Under the pieces are notes generated by a model. It was not told where the DNA came from and made no database searches. It was given only the letters and a program-made list of their open reading frames with translations. Both the position numbers and the translations under genes were made by a program. From G025836975 sp040391135 (GTDB lineage: Bacteria; Pseudomonadota; Gammaproteobacteria; Burkholderiales; Burkholderiaceae_B), in the NCBI GenBank assembly GCA_040391135.1, contig JBEBYL010000004.1:62001-126000 (forward strand): 64,000 bases of DNA, in the 5' to 3' direction. Each line of letters begins with the position of its first letter. The stretch's first letter is position 1. Below, piece after piece: positions 51,504 to 61,317 of this stretch.

Positions 51504-52931
51504 TCAGAAGTTGAGCGTGCGTTTGTCGACGGCCAGCGCCGCTTCCTTCATGGCTTCCGACAAGGTCGGGTGCGCATGGCAGATGCGTGCGATGTCTTCC
51601 GCGGCGCCTCGGAACTCCATGATGGTGACAGCTTCGGAGATCAGCTCGGAAGCCATGGGCCCGATAATGTGGACACCCAGGACTTCATCGGTCTTGGCAT
51701 CGGCCAGAACCTTGACGAAACCGGTGGTGTCTCCCAGCGCACGAGCGCGGCCATTGGCCATGAACGGGAAGCTTCCGGCCTTGTATTCGCGGCCCTCGGT
51801 CTTGAGCTGCTGTTCGTTCTTGCCCACCCAGGCGATCTCGGGCGAGGTGTAGATGACAGAGGGAATGGTTCCGAAGTTCACATGGCCGTGCTGGCCGGCG
51901 ATGCGTTCGGCCACGGCCACGCCTTCTTCCTCGGCCTTGTGTGCCAGCATCGGGCCGCGGACGACATCGCCCACCGCCCAGACATTGGGCAGGTTGGTCT
52001 TGCAATCGTCGTCGACCACGACGAAGCCGCGTTCGTCACGCTTGAGGCCGACCGTATCCACGCCCAGGCCATCGACATTCGGCACACGGCCGATCGAGAC
52101 GATAAGCCGGTCGACGACCAGCTTTTGCTCGGCACCCGATGCGTCGGTATACGGCACCGTCACCGACTTGGCGGCGGCTTTCACCTCGCCGATCTTGACG
52201 CCGGTATGAATAGCCAGCCCTTGCTTGGCAAAGGCCTTCTGGGCCTCTTTGGCAACCTGCTGATCCGCCACAGCCAGGAAATCGGGCATGGCTTCCAGTA
52301 TGGTGACTTCCGCACCCAGGCGGCGCCATACGCTGCCCAGCTCCAGGCCGATAACGCCGGCGCCGATGACGCCCAGCTTCTTGGGCACGGCCGGAATGCG
52401 CAGCGCGCCGTCATTGGACAGGATCTGGTCTTCGTCGAACGGCAGGCCGGGCAGCGCGCGCGGCGACGAGCCGGTGGCGATGATGACATGCTTGGCGACG
52501 AGGTCTTCTTCCGCCTTGCCCGCCACCTTGATCGACCAGCCGCCATCGACATGGGCCACGAACGAGCCGGTGCCGTGGAAGAAGGTGACCTTGTTCTTCT
52601 TGAACAAGTAAAGAATGCCTTCGTTGTTCTGCTTGACGACGGTGTTCTTGCGGCCCACCAGAGTGTCCAGCTTCAGTTCGACGCCCTTGACCTGGATGCC
52701 GTGCTCGGCGAAGTGGTGGTTGACCTGCTCGAAATGTTCGGATGACTGCAGCAGGGCCTTGGACGGGATGCAGCCCACATTGGTGCAGGTGCCGCCAGGC
52801 GCGGGCTTTCCGTCGGCGGTGGACCAGGCGTCTATGCATGCTACGGTCATGCCCAGTTGCGCAGCGCGTATAGCGGCGATGTACCCGCCGGGGCCCGCAC
52901 CGATGACGACGACGTCGAATTGTTTAGCCAT
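51504..52931 (-). CDS. lpdA: Dihydrolipoyl dehydrogenase (E3)
   Basis: Flavoprotein that reoxidises the lipoyl groups of 2-oxo acid dehydrogenases with NAD+. It has 475 residues. FAD-binding VVIGAGPGGYIAAIRAAQLG near residue 8, the redox disulfide GGTCTNVGCIPSK (Cys49 and Cys54), the NAD-binding LGVIGAGVIGLELGSVWRRL, and the C-terminal His-Glu pair in HAHPTLSEAMKEAAL are all visible. No lipoyl domain is fused. It follows sucB (174 bases), so it serves the 2-oxoglutarate complex, though it may be shared. Confidence 0.97.
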   Translation of the reverse strand: MAKQFDVVVIGAGPGGYIAAIRAAQLGMTVACIDAWSTADGKPAPGGTCTNVGCIPSKALLQSSEHFEQVNHHFAEHGIQVKGVELKLDTLVGRKNTVVKQNNEGILYLFKKNKVTFFHGTGSFVAHVDGGWSIKVAGKAEEDLVAKHVIIATGSSPRALPGLPFDEDQILSNDGALRIPAVPKKLGVIGAGVIGLELGSVWRRLGAEVTILEAMPDFLAVADQQVAKEAQKAFAKQGLAIHTGVKIGEVKAAAKSVTVPYTDASGAEQKLVVDRLIVSIGRVPNVDGLGVDTVGLKRDERGFVVVDDDCKTNLPNVWAVGDVVRGPMLAHKAEEEGVAVAERIAGQHGHVNFGTIPSVIYTSPEIAWVGKNEQQLKTEGREYKAGSFPFMANGRARALGDTTGFVKVLADAKTDEVLGVHIIGPMASELISEAVTIMEFRGAAEDIARICHAHPTLSEAMKEAALAVDKRTLNF

Positions 52932-53105
52932 GTTCTTTCTCGATCTGGATAGTGTTGAAGCAAGCTCGACAGAGCTCGCGAGCCGGAAGGAGGCGACACA
53001 ATCTAGCGCCCGCTTCCACGATAAAAAGCGCTTAAAAAACCCCGGCCAGCGGTTCCAGCGCGGCTGGATCGCTTCCGGGGTCTGTTCAGGCTTTTTCCTG
53101 CATGC

Positions 53106-54311
53106 TTAGACGTCCAGCAGCAGGCGTTGGGGATCTTCGAGTGCTTCTTTCATGGCCACCAGGGCCAATACGGCTTCGCGGCCGTCGATGATCCGGTGGT
53201 CGTAGGACAAGGCCAGATAATTCATGGGGCGAATCACGACCTGGCCATTCTCGGCAACCGGACGGTCCTTGGTGGCGTGTATGCCCAGGATGGCCGACTG
53301 CGGGGGATTGATGATGGGCGTGGAAAGCATGGAGCCGAAGACGCCGCCATTGGAAATGGAGAACGTGCCGCCTGTCAGCTCTTCAAGGGTAAGCTTGCCG
53401 TCGCGCGCGCGCGTGCCGAAATCGGCGATCTGCTTTTCGATGTCGGCGATGGAAAGCTGGTCGGCATTGCGCAGGATGGGTACGACCAGGCCGCGCGGGC
53501 TGCCTACGGCAATGCCGATGTCGAAGTAGCCGTGATAGATGATGTCCTTGCCGTCGACCGACGCATTGACGACCGGGTACTTCTTGAGGGCGGCAACCGC
53601 CGCCTTGACGAAGAAGGACGTGAAGCCCAGCTTGACGCCGTGTTCTTTCTCGAACTGGTCCTTGTATTTTTTACGCAGATCCAGGATGCCCTGCATATTG
53701 ACTTCGTTGAAAGTCGTCAGGATGGCGTTGTCAGCCTGCGATTGCAGCAGGCGCTCGGCCACGCGGGCACGCAGGCGGCTCATGGGTACGCGCTGCTCGG
53801 GACGGCCGTCCAGCGACAAGGTGGGCGGAGCGACAGGCGCGGCCGCCTTGGCGGCGGGAGCGGCGGTACCCGCTTGCAGGGCGTCGCCCTTGGTGACGCG
53901 ACCACCGCGGCCGGAGCCTTCGACGGAAGCGGGATCGACCCCTTTTTCAGCCAGGATCTTGCCGGCGGCGGGCGATGCGACGGCCGATGCGGCAGGCGCG
54001 CTGGCCGCGGCAGCGGGAGCCGGCGCGGCTTCAGGGGCAGCGGCGGGCGCCGCGGCGGCCGTGGCCTTGCCTTCGGAGTCGATGCGCGCCAGGACTTCGC
54101 CGGAAGTGACCATGCTGCCGTCGCCCTTCACGATTTCCTTCAGGACGCCCGACGAGGGAGCGGGAACTTCCAGGACGACTTTGTCGGTCTCGACCTCGAT
54201 CAGGATTTCGTCGGCTTCGACCGCTTCGCCTGGCTGCTTCTTCCAGTTGAGCAAAGTCGCTTCGGAAACCGACTCGGAAAGCTGGGGCACGAGAACATCA
54301 GTAATAGCCAT
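53106..54311 (-). CDS. sucB: 2-oxoglutarate dehydrogenase E2, dihydrolipoyl succinyltransferase
   Basis: Core E2 of the 2-oxoglutarate dehydrogenase complex, which transfers the succinyl group to CoA. It has 401 residues. One lipoyl domain (about 1-77) carries the modified lysine Lys44 in EVETDKVVLEVPAPSSG. An Ala/Pro-rich hinge (about 80-110) and the E3-binding peripheral domain (about 115-150, ASPAAGKILAEKGVDPASV) follow, then a second flexible Ala stretch. The catalytic domain ends with the active site SYDHRIIDGREAV. It starts 29 bases after sucA. Confidence 0.97.
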   Translation of the reverse strand: MAITDVLVPQLSESVSEATLLNWKKQPGEAVEADEILIEVETDKVVLEVPAPSSGVLKEIVKGDGSMVTSGEVLARIDSEGKATAAAAPAAAPEAAPAPAAAASAPAASAVASPAAGKILAEKGVDPASVEGSGRGGRVTKGDALQAGTAAPAAKAAAPVAPPTLSLDGRPEQRVPMSRLRARVAERLLQSQADNAILTTFNEVNMQGILDLRKKYKDQFEKEHGVKLGFTSFFVKAAVAALKKYPVVNASVDGKDIIYHGYFDIGIAVGSPRGLVVPILRNADQLSIADIEKQIADFGTRARDGKLTLEELTGGTFSISNGGVFGSMLSTPIINPPQSAILGIHATKDRPVAENGQVVIRPMNYLALSYDHRIIDGREAVLALVAMKEALEDPQRLLLDV

Positions 54312-54340
54312 AGTATGTATTCCGTTGTGTAAGGTATTCG

Positions 54341-57211
54341 TTATTTGGTCAGCATAAAGCTTTTGAATTTGGGCGCCAGCGCTTGTTCAAGCAAATTGCG
54401 CTGCTGTTCCTGGTGCTTGGCCAGGTAGCCCACCGCCGGCGAAGCCGAAGCGGCGCGGCCTGCATAGCCCAACTTCTGACCTTCAGCCATATTCTCGTAC
54501 AAATGATGCTGAATATAAAACCATGGGCCCTGATTCTGGGGCTCGTCCTGAGTCCAGACCACTTCCTTGGCATTGACGTACTTTTGCAGTTCGGCCTGGA
54601 AGGCCTTGTGCGCAAAGGGATACAGCTGCTCGACGCGCAGGATGGCGACATCGTTGCGGCCGGCTTCCTTGCGGGCGTGAACGATGTCGTAATAGACCTT
54701 GCCCGAACAAACCAGCACGCGCTTGACGCCCGCCGGATCGATGGACTCGTCCTGCTCGCCGATGACCGGCAGGAACTGGCTGTTGGCCAGGTCGGCCAGC
54801 GGCGACGTGGCGTCCTTGTTGCGCAACAGCGACTTGGGCGTCAGGATGACCAGCGGCTTGCGGAAGGGCCGGATCATCTGGCGGCGCAAGACGTGGAAGA
54901 TCTGCGCGCCGTTGGTCGGCTGCACCACCTGGATGTTATTGTCGGCGCACAATTGCAGGAAGCGCTCGATGCGGGCCGACGAGTGTTCCGGGCCCTGGCC
55001 TTCGTAGCCGTGCGGCAGCATCATGGTCAGGCCGCACTGGCGGCCCCACTTGGCTTCGCCCGATGTGATGAACTGGTCGATCACCACCTGGGCGCCATTG
55101 ACGAAGTCGCCGAACTGGGCTTCCCAGATGGTCAGGGTGTTGGGCTCGGCCGAGGCATAGCCGTATTCAAAAGCCAGCACGGCCTCTTCGGACAGCACCG
55201 AGTCGATGACCGTGAACGGCGCCTGATTGTCGGACACGTTCTGCAAGGGAATGTAGGTGCCGTCGTTCCAGCGCTCGCGCTTCTGGTCGTGCAATACCGC
55301 ATGTCGGTGCGTGAACGTGCCACGGCCGGAATCCTGGCCGGTGATGCGTATGGCGTAGCCGCTGGATACCAGCGTGGCGAAGGCCAGGTGCTCGCCCATG
55401 CCCCAGTCCAGGTTCTGCTCGCCGCGCGCCATGTTGCGGCGGTCGTTGAGCAGCTTGTTGACCAGCGAGTGAACGGTGAAGCCTTCCGGCACGGTCGTCA
55501 GCTTTTCGCCGATGCGGGTCAGTTCGGCCAAGGGCACGCCGGTGTCGGCCTGGTCGGTCCATTTGGCGCCCAGGAAGGCGGACCAGTCGGTGGAATACTT
55601 GTTCTTGTAGTCGGTGAGGACGGGCTCGATGGTGCGCTGCCCGTCTTCCATGAGCTGACGGTAGTCCTTGACGAGCTGGTCGGGTTCGCCCTCGGCCAGG
55701 ATGCCCTGCGCCACCAGCTTGTCGGCATAGATCTTGCGCGTGCCGGGATGCTTGCCGATGCTCTTGTACATAAGAGGCTGGGTCAGCGAGGGGGTGTCCT
55801 GCTCGTTGTGGCCCAGCTTGCGGAAGCAGACAATGTCGACCACGACGTCGTGGTGGAACTTCATGCGGTAGTCGAGCGCCAGCTGGGTTACATACACGAC
55901 GGCTTCGGGATCGTCGCCGTTAACGTGGAAGACCGGGGCTTCGATCATCTTGACCACGTCGGTGCAATACAGCGTGGATCGGGTATCGCGAGGATCGGAC
56001 GTGGTAAAGCCGATTTGATTGTTGATGACGATGTGCAGCGTGCCGCCGGTACCGTAACCGCGCGTTTGCGCCAGGTTGAGGGTTTCCATGACCACGCCCT
56101 GCCCTGCGAAGGCCGCATCGCCGTGGACCAGCACGGGCAGCACCTGCAAGCCTTCTTCGTCATTGCGGCGGTCCTGGCGGGCGCGCACGCTGCCTTCGAC
56201 CACGGGGTTGACGATTTCCAAGTGGGACGGATTGAATGCCAGCGACAAATGGATGGGGCCGCCGCGCGTGGACAGGTCGCTGGAGAAGCCGTTGTGGTAC
56301 TTGACGTCGCCATCGGTCAGGCCTTCGGCGTGCTTGCCTTCGAACTCGGCGAACAGGTCGCCGGGCATCTTGCCCATGATGTTCACCAGCATGTTCAGGC
56401 GGCCGCGGTGAGCCATGCCCACGACGATTTCCTGCACACCGTTGTCGCCGGCGTGGCCGACGACTTCGTCCATGGAGGCAATGAAGCTTTCGCCGCCTTC
56501 CAGCGAAAAGCGCTTCTGGCCCACGTACTTGGTATGCAGGAAGCGTTCCAGGCCTTCGGCCTCGGTGACTTGCTGCAAAATGTGCCGTTTGCGATCGGCC
56601 GAGAACGAGGGCACGCCCAGGGTGGACTCAAGGCGTTCTTGAATCCAACGCTTGGCGGCCGGATCGGAGATATGCATGAACTCGGCGCCCACGCTGCGGC
56701 AATACGTATCGCGCAAAGCCTTGAGCATGTCCCGCATGGTCATGGTGTCGGCTTTGGTGAAGTAGGTATTGGTGGCGGAATAGACCTGATCCAGATCGGC
56801 TTCGGCCAGGCCGTAGAAACTGGGGTCGAGTTCGGGAATGACGGGACGATCGTGGCGCTTCAACGGATCGAGTTCGGCGAAACGCGAACCCAGCGACCGG
56901 TATGCGGCGATGATCGATTGAACATATACTTGCTTACTGGCAATGGCCAGGTCGGGCTCTTGAGCCCGGGCTACAAAGGCGTTGGCCTTGGCCCGCTGCG
57001 CGAAAGACTCGACCACGGGGGCGTGAGCCTGGTCGCGGGTGATTTCGCGGCCGTCGGTGGCAGGCTGATGCTGAAGCTGGTCGAAATAAGTACGCCACTG
57101 GTCTGAAACAGAACCGGGATTATCGAGGTAGGACTCGTAGAGTTCCTCGACATATGGAGCGTTGCTACCAAACAGGTAAGAATTGGATAAAAGTTCTATT
57201 TCCGATGACAT
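54341..57211 (-). CDS. sucA: 2-oxoglutarate dehydrogenase E1 component
   Basis: Thiamine-diphosphate-dependent decarboxylase that starts oxidation of 2-oxoglutarate. It has 956 residues. The N-terminal SucB-binding part (SNSYLFGSNAPYVEELYESYLD near 10) is followed by the ThDP domain (GMAHRGRLNMLVNIMGKMPG near 270; VHGDAAFAGQGVV; NNQIGFTTSDPRDTRST) and the pyrimidine-binding domain (NLDWGMGEHLAFATLVSSGY near 620; LMLPHGYEGQGPEHSSAR-type segment near 745). Divergent from maeB, and first gene of sucA-sucB-lpdA. Confidence 0.97.
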   Translation of the reverse strand: MSSEIELLSNSYLFGSNAPYVEELYESYLDNPGSVSDQWRTYFDQLQHQPATDGREITRDQAHAPVVESFAQRAKANAFVARAQEPDLAIASKQVYVQSIIAAYRSLGSRFAELDPLKRHDRPVIPELDPSFYGLAEADLDQVYSATNTYFTKADTMTMRDMLKALRDTYCRSVGAEFMHISDPAAKRWIQERLESTLGVPSFSADRKRHILQQVTEAEGLERFLHTKYVGQKRFSLEGGESFIASMDEVVGHAGDNGVQEIVVGMAHRGRLNMLVNIMGKMPGDLFAEFEGKHAEGLTDGDVKYHNGFSSDLSTRGGPIHLSLAFNPSHLEIVNPVVEGSVRARQDRRNDEEGLQVLPVLVHGDAAFAGQGVVMETLNLAQTRGYGTGGTLHIVINNQIGFTTSDPRDTRSTLYCTDVVKMIEAPVFHVNGDDPEAVVYVTQLALDYRMKFHHDVVVDIVCFRKLGHNEQDTPSLTQPLMYKSIGKHPGTRKIYADKLVAQGILAEGEPDQLVKDYRQLMEDGQRTIEPVLTDYKNKYSTDWSAFLGAKWTDQADTGVPLAELTRIGEKLTTVPEGFTVHSLVNKLLNDRRNMARGEQNLDWGMGEHLAFATLVSSGYAIRITGQDSGRGTFTHRHAVLHDQKRERWNDGTYIPLQNVSDNQAPFTVIDSVLSEEAVLAFEYGYASAEPNTLTIWEAQFGDFVNGAQVVIDQFITSGEAKWGRQCGLTMMLPHGYEGQGPEHSSARIERFLQLCADNNIQVVQPTNGAQIFHVLRRQMIRPFRKPLVILTPKSLLRNKDATSPLADLANSQFLPVIGEQDESIDPAGVKRVLVCSGKVYYDIVHARKEAGRNDVAILRVEQLYPFAHKAFQAELQKYVNAKEVVWTQDEPQNQGPWFYIQHHLYENMAEGQKLGYAGRAASASPAVGYLAKHQEQQRNLLEQALAPKFKSFMLTK

Positions 57212-57345
57212 ATATGCGCTTCACCTATCCGAGTGTCTCACTCGTTATGATGCAGGGAAAAACCTTCCGCGACACGGCCAGACCGGTTAGCGGATAGCGG
57301 GGCAGAAGGCAACAGTACGACGCCTTAATAAGCCGTATTCATACT

Positions 57346-57373
57346 AGTATACCCTTGAAGCATAGGGCAACAA
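57346..57373 (-). promoter_or_regulatory. Candidate promoter of the sucA operon
   Basis: On the minus strand TTGTTG, a 16-base spacer and TATACT lie about 135 bases upstream of the sucA start. TATACT is close to consensus and the -35 is moderate. The rest of the 302-base divergent sucA/maeB gap shows AT-rich runs and no gene. Confidence 0.4.
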
Positions 57374-57513
57374 ACCCAAAGACGGGAATTGCATCCCAAA
57401 ACCGGGAAAGCGTTGGCATTTACAAACACCTTGCATTTTTCCGCATCAAAACGGTCGCGTAAACGTTCAAGCACGGTTATCTTTTTCGTTTTTCATTTTT
57501 AGGAGCTACACCC

Positions 57514-59811
57514 ATGGACGCCAACGCCGACCTTGCAAAACTGGCCCTGGACTATCACGCCTATCCTTCCCCGGGCAAGATTTCGGTCATGCCGACCAAG
57601 CCGCTGGCCAACCAGGATGACCTGTCGCTGGCCTACTCGCCCGGGGTGGCCGTGGCCTGCATGGCCATCCACGCCGAGGGCGAAGACGCCGCGTCCATGT
57701 ACACCTCCCGCTCCAATCTGGTCGGCGTGATCACCAACGGCACAGCCGTCCTGGGCCTGGGCAATATCGGCCCGCTCGCGGCCAAGCCCGTCATGGAAGG
57801 CAAAGGCTGCCTGTTCAAGAAGTTTGCCGGCATCGATGTCTTCGACATCGAATTGGCGGAAACCGACCCCGACAAGCTGGTGGACATCATCGCTGCGCTG
57901 GAACCCACCCTGGGCGGCGTCAACCTGGAAGACATCAAGGCACCGGAGTGCTTCTATATAGAGAAGAAGCTGCGCGAGCGCATGAAGATTCCGGTTTTCC
58001 ATGACGACCAGCACGGCACGGCCATTATCTCGTCGGCCGCCATCATCAACGGCCTGAAGGTCGTCAACAAAAAGATCGGCGATGTGAAGCTGGTGTGTTC
58101 CGGCGCGGGCGCCGCCGCCATTGCCTGCCTGGACTTGCTGGTGCACCTGGGCCTGAAGCGCTCGAATATGTACGTGGTGGATTCGCGCGGCGTCATCCGC
58201 GTGGGGCGCGAAGAAAACATGGAGCCGAACAAGGCGCGCTATGCCCAGGATACCGATGCCCGGACCCTGGCCGACGTCTGCAAGGACGCCGATGTATTCC
58301 TGGGCTGCTCGGCGCCCGGCGTGCTGACCGCCGACATGGTGAAAACCATGGGACCGAGCCCCTTGATTCTTGCCCTGGCCAATCCCGAGCCGGAAATCCG
58401 CCCCGAAATCGCCAAGGCGGCCCGGCCCGACTGCATCATCGCGACCGGCCGGTCGGACTACCCCAACCAGGTCAACAATGTGCTGTGCTTCCCCTTCATA
58501 TTCCGGGGAGCCATGGACGTGGGCGCCACGGTCATCAACGAGGAAATGAAGCTGGCCTGCGTCAAGGCCATCGCAGAACTGGCCGAAGCCGAGCAGAACG
58601 ACGAAGTGGCGCTGGCCTATGCGGGCCAGGAACTGGCCTTCGGTCCCGACTACATTATTCCCAAGCCTTTCGACCCGCGCCTGATCGTCAAGATCGCGCC
58701 GGCCGTGGCCGAGGCGGCCGCCCTTTCGGGCGTGGCCCGTCGCCCCATCCAGGACCTGGAAGCCTACCGCCAGAAGCTCATGAGCCTGGTGTACCACACG
58801 GGTCAACTGATGCGGCCGCTGTTCATGCAGGCCAAGAGCGCGCCCAAGCGGGTCATCTACGCCGACGGCGAGGACGAACGCGTCCTGCGCGCGGCCCAAA
58901 CCATTGTCGACGAGCAGATCGCCCATCCGATACTGATCGGCCGCCCTTCGGTCATCCAGATGCGCATCGAGAAGTTCGGCTTGCGCCTGGTCGTGGGCCG
59001 GGATGTCGAGATCGTCGATCCCGAAGACGACGCGCGTTTCAATGAAACATGGAGCGCCTACTACAAGCTGAAGGGCCGCGACGGCGTCACGCCTGAAATC
59101 GCCAAGGCGATGGTGCGCAAGCACAATTCGCTGATCGGCGTGATGCTGCTGCAGCGGGGCGATGCCGATGCGATGCTGTGCGGGGTGACCAGCCGCTTCG
59201 ATAATCAACTGAAGTATGTGCAGGAGGTCATCGGCCTTAAGCCGGGGGTTCAGACGTATGCGGCCATGAATGTGCTGATGCTGCCGACGCAGACCTTGTT
59301 CATCTGCGATACGCATGTGAACGAGGACCCGACGGCCGAACAGATCGCGGACATGACGATACAGGCGGCCGAAGAAGTGCAGAGGTTCGGCGTGGTGCCC
59401 AAGGTGGCCCTGCTGTCGCATTCGAATTTCGGCAGCCGCTCGTCGGCATCGTCCCGCAAGATGGCGGAAGCCCGCCGGCTTATTTCGGAACGTGCGCCGG
59501 ACCTGGAGGTGGACGGCGAGATGCATGCGGACTCGGCCTTGTCGGAAAAAATCCGCCTGAAGGCCTTCCCGGATTCGACCTTGAGGGGTCCGGCGAATCT
59601 GCTGATCACGCCTAATCTGGACACCGGGAACATTACCTACAATATGCTGAAGATGACGGGCAGCAATGGCGTTGCGATGGGGCCTGTGCTGCTGGGCGCG
59701 GCGCGTCCGGTGCATATCCTGACGACGAGCTCAACGGTGCGGCGCATTGTGAACATGACGGCGCTGGCCGTTGTGGATGCGCAGCAGGAGGCTGGGCAGG
59801 TTCAGTTGTGA
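57514..59811 (+). CDS. maeB: NADP-dependent malic enzyme with phosphotransacetylase-like tail
   Basis: Oxidatively decarboxylates malate to pyruvate, giving NADPH. It has 765 residues, the long MaeB form. The N-terminal malic domain (about 1-430) shows SLAYSPGVAVACMAI near residue 37, FHDDQHGTAIISSAAIING near 165 (metal ligands) and VCSGAGAAAIACLDLLVHLG for NADP. The C-terminal half (about 435-760) resembles phosphotransacetylase and is regulatory in known MaeB (acetyl-CoA inhibition). TAGGAG precedes the ATG. Divergent from sucA, convergent with the DUF1127 gene. Confidence 0.96.
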   Translation: MDANADLAKLALDYHAYPSPGKISVMPTKPLANQDDLSLAYSPGVAVACMAIHAEGEDAASMYTSRSNLVGVITNGTAVLGLGNIGPLAAKPVMEGKGCLFKKFAGIDVFDIELAETDPDKLVDIIAALEPTLGGVNLEDIKAPECFYIEKKLRERMKIPVFHDDQHGTAIISSAAIINGLKVVNKKIGDVKLVCSGAGAAAIACLDLLVHLGLKRSNMYVVDSRGVIRVGREENMEPNKARYAQDTDARTLADVCKDADVFLGCSAPGVLTADMVKTMGPSPLILALANPEPEIRPEIAKAARPDCIIATGRSDYPNQVNNVLCFPFIFRGAMDVGATVINEEMKLACVKAIAELAEAEQNDEVALAYAGQELAFGPDYIIPKPFDPRLIVKIAPAVAEAAALSGVARRPIQDLEAYRQKLMSLVYHTGQLMRPLFMQAKSAPKRVIYADGEDERVLRAAQTIVDEQIAHPILIGRPSVIQMRIEKFGLRLVVGRDVEIVDPEDDARFNETWSAYYKLKGRDGVTPEIAKAMVRKHNSLIGVMLLQRGDADAMLCGVTSRFDNQLKYVQEVIGLKPGVQTYAAMNVLMLPTQTLFICDTHVNEDPTAEQIADMTIQAAEEVQRFGVVPKVALLSHSNFGSRSSASSRKMAEARRLISERAPDLEVDGEMHADSALSEKIRLKAFPDSTLRGPANLLITPNLDTGNITYNMLKMTGSNGVAMGPVLLGAARPVHILTTSSTVRRIVNMTALAVVDAQQEAGQVQL

Positions 59812-59885
59812 TGCTGTCAGGCAGGCGAATTTCAGTTGCTTTGTGCTGAGGTCCGTCTGTTTCGCAGAGCTTGAGCTTTCTATTT

Positions 59886-59924
59886 ACGGGTGCCTGTTTG
59901 TATTGACGGGCGCCCGTTTCTTTT
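59886..59924 (+). terminator. Intrinsic terminator downstream of maeB
   Basis: ACGGGTGCC (59886-59894) and GGCGCCCGT (59909-59917) pair over 9 bp with one G-U, and a T-rich tail (TTTCTTTT) follows, 75 bases after the maeB stop codon. Confidence 0.6.
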
Positions 59925-60151
59925 GCGGCATGCTGGTTTGCATAGCTTGTGGCTGGTTGCCAAGATTTGAATTGTCAGTTTGCTGCGCTTGGCGTTTACT
60001 CTGTATCGCCGAACATCGAGTTCTAAAATGGCACGATGGGCTGGCCCGGACCGGGATCGCGGACGGTGAGCCGGACCCGGCCTGCACCAGCGCACCAGAC
60101 TCAAGCAGCCAATAAGAAGTCAACAAAAGCCGCCAGCACATCAAAACATGT
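59925..60151. other. Gap between maeB terminator and DUF1127 gene
   Basis: No gene, repeat or RNA feature is recognisable here. With the terminator and the short stretch after maeB this leaves about 340 bases free of coding sequence. Confidence 0.4.
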
Positions 60152-60364
60152 CTAAAAGTGAAACTCACGAGGCCTGTTGAACGGGACACGGCGGATGACA
60201 TCTTCTCGGGTCAGTCCCATGTCGCGCAGCATGCGTTCGTCCATCTCGTCCAATTGAACCATCTGTCTGCGTTCGTCTAGCCAACGCATCCATAGCACCC
60301 ACAAAGACACCCGCCTCCATGCAAGAGGGCGTAAAAGTACATACTCACTATCGACTCGCATCAT
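60152..60364 (-). CDS. Small DUF1127 (YjiS-like) protein
   Basis: A 70-residue basic protein; DUF1127 proteins are small, arginine-rich and in several species affect phosphate, carbon or RNA turnover. The domain is the C-terminal part: RRQMVQLDEMDERMLRDMGL followed by TREDVIRRV, an excellent match to the family pattern L..L.D..L.D.GL.R.D. The start is one of two consecutive ATGs at 60364, with GGAG nine bases upstream. The N-terminus (EYVLLRPLAWRRVSLWVLWM) is amphipathic and Trp-rich. Transcribed on its own, convergent with maeB and divergent from the ArsR gene. Confidence 0.8.
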   Translation of the reverse strand: MMRVDSEYVLLRPLAWRRVSLWVLWMRWLDERRQMVQLDEMDERMLRDMGLTREDVIRRVPFNRPREFHF

Positions 60365-60504
60365 CGGTAAGCTCCAGCATAAAAAATTTGCGTTCTCATG
60401 CCGGAAATTCTGCCCGCGCCGTCCATCCGATTGCTACGGGCCAGACCGAAGCAATCCTCGATCCTCCAGTGCTACGATGAGCAAAACCGTCGCAAAGGAA
60501 GCCC

Positions 60505-61248
60505 ATGCTCAGCACCTCATCATTTGCCGAAACAGCCGCCCTGATGGGCGACCTGGCGCGTGCCAATATGATGGCAGCGCTTATGGATGGACGCGCGCTT
60601 ACGGCGACCGAGCTTGCCCGGGTCGCAGGCATCGCGCCTCAGACCGCAAGCGGACACCTGGCGCTACTGACCGATGCCGGCCTGCTGGCCGTGGAACGTC
60701 AAGGACGGCACCGCTATCATCGGCTGGCCTCGCCCGCCGTCGCCCGGATGATAGAAGGCATCATGTCGGTGGCCGGCGACCTTGATGGCCCAGGCCGGGC
60801 CAGCCGGAAAAAATCGGTGGTGACCGGCCCGCGCGACCACGCCTTGCGGCACGCCCGCACGTGCTACGACCATCTGGCTGGCCAGGTCGCCGTAGCCATG
60901 ACGGACCGGATGGCCGAGCGCGGGCAGATTGAGTTCACGGCGGACGGCGGCGCCCTGACCATCGAGGGCATCCATTTCCTAAGCGATCTTGGGGTGGAAC
61001 TGGGTGCCGCGCAGGCCGGCGCTGGCGGCCGGGGCAGCGGCAGGATGTTCTGCCGGCCCTGCCTGGACTGGAGTGAACGGCGGCCTCATATCGCAGGCGC
61101 CGTCGGAAAGGCTCTATGCCAATGCTGCTTCGACCAAGGCTGGATTCGCCGCGTGGCCGGCACACGCGCAGTCAGCATCACCCCGACTGGATATTCAATG
61201 CTGAAGAAGGCTTTCGACATTGGCGGCCAGTACGCCCTGCCCGCTTAA
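60505..61248 (+). CDS. ArsR-family winged-helix regulator
   Basis: Predicted DNA-binding repressor or activator. It has 247 residues. The winged helix covers about 12-85 (GDLARANMMAALMDGRALTA; ELARVAGIAPQTASGHLALL; GLLAVERQGRHRYHRL). The C-terminal half (about 110-247) belongs to a longer ArsR subtype, with LDWSERRPHIAGAVGKAL near 190. Clustered cysteines there (FCRPCLDW and LCQCCFDQ) could bind a metal or sense redox state, but this is inference. It reads toward the convergent TauE/SafE gene, 69 bases away; the target is unknown. Confidence 0.85.
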   Translation: MLSTSSFAETAALMGDLARANMMAALMDGRALTATELARVAGIAPQTASGHLALLTDAGLLAVERQGRHRYHRLASPAVARMIEGIMSVAGDLDGPGRASRKKSVVTGPRDHALRHARTCYDHLAGQVAVAMTDRMAERGQIEFTADGGALTIEGIHFLSDLGVELGAAQAGAGGRGSGRMFCRPCLDWSERRPHIAGAVGKALCQCCFDQGWIRRVAGTRAVSITPTGYSMLKKAFDIGGQYALPA

Positions 61249-61317
61249 TGGATAGAGTCGAACTGGAATGCAAATGCCTGAAGCGCCTGCAAATCGGGCA
61301 TGCGGCATAAAAGACGA

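Noticed and set aside
54383..57106. Long plus-strand frame opposite sucA
   Set aside because: Antisense to a complete E1 gene with all motifs; low-complexity translation.
57499..59715. Long minus-strand frame opposite maeB
   Set aside because: Antisense shadow; His/Arg/Gly-rich and without family resemblance.
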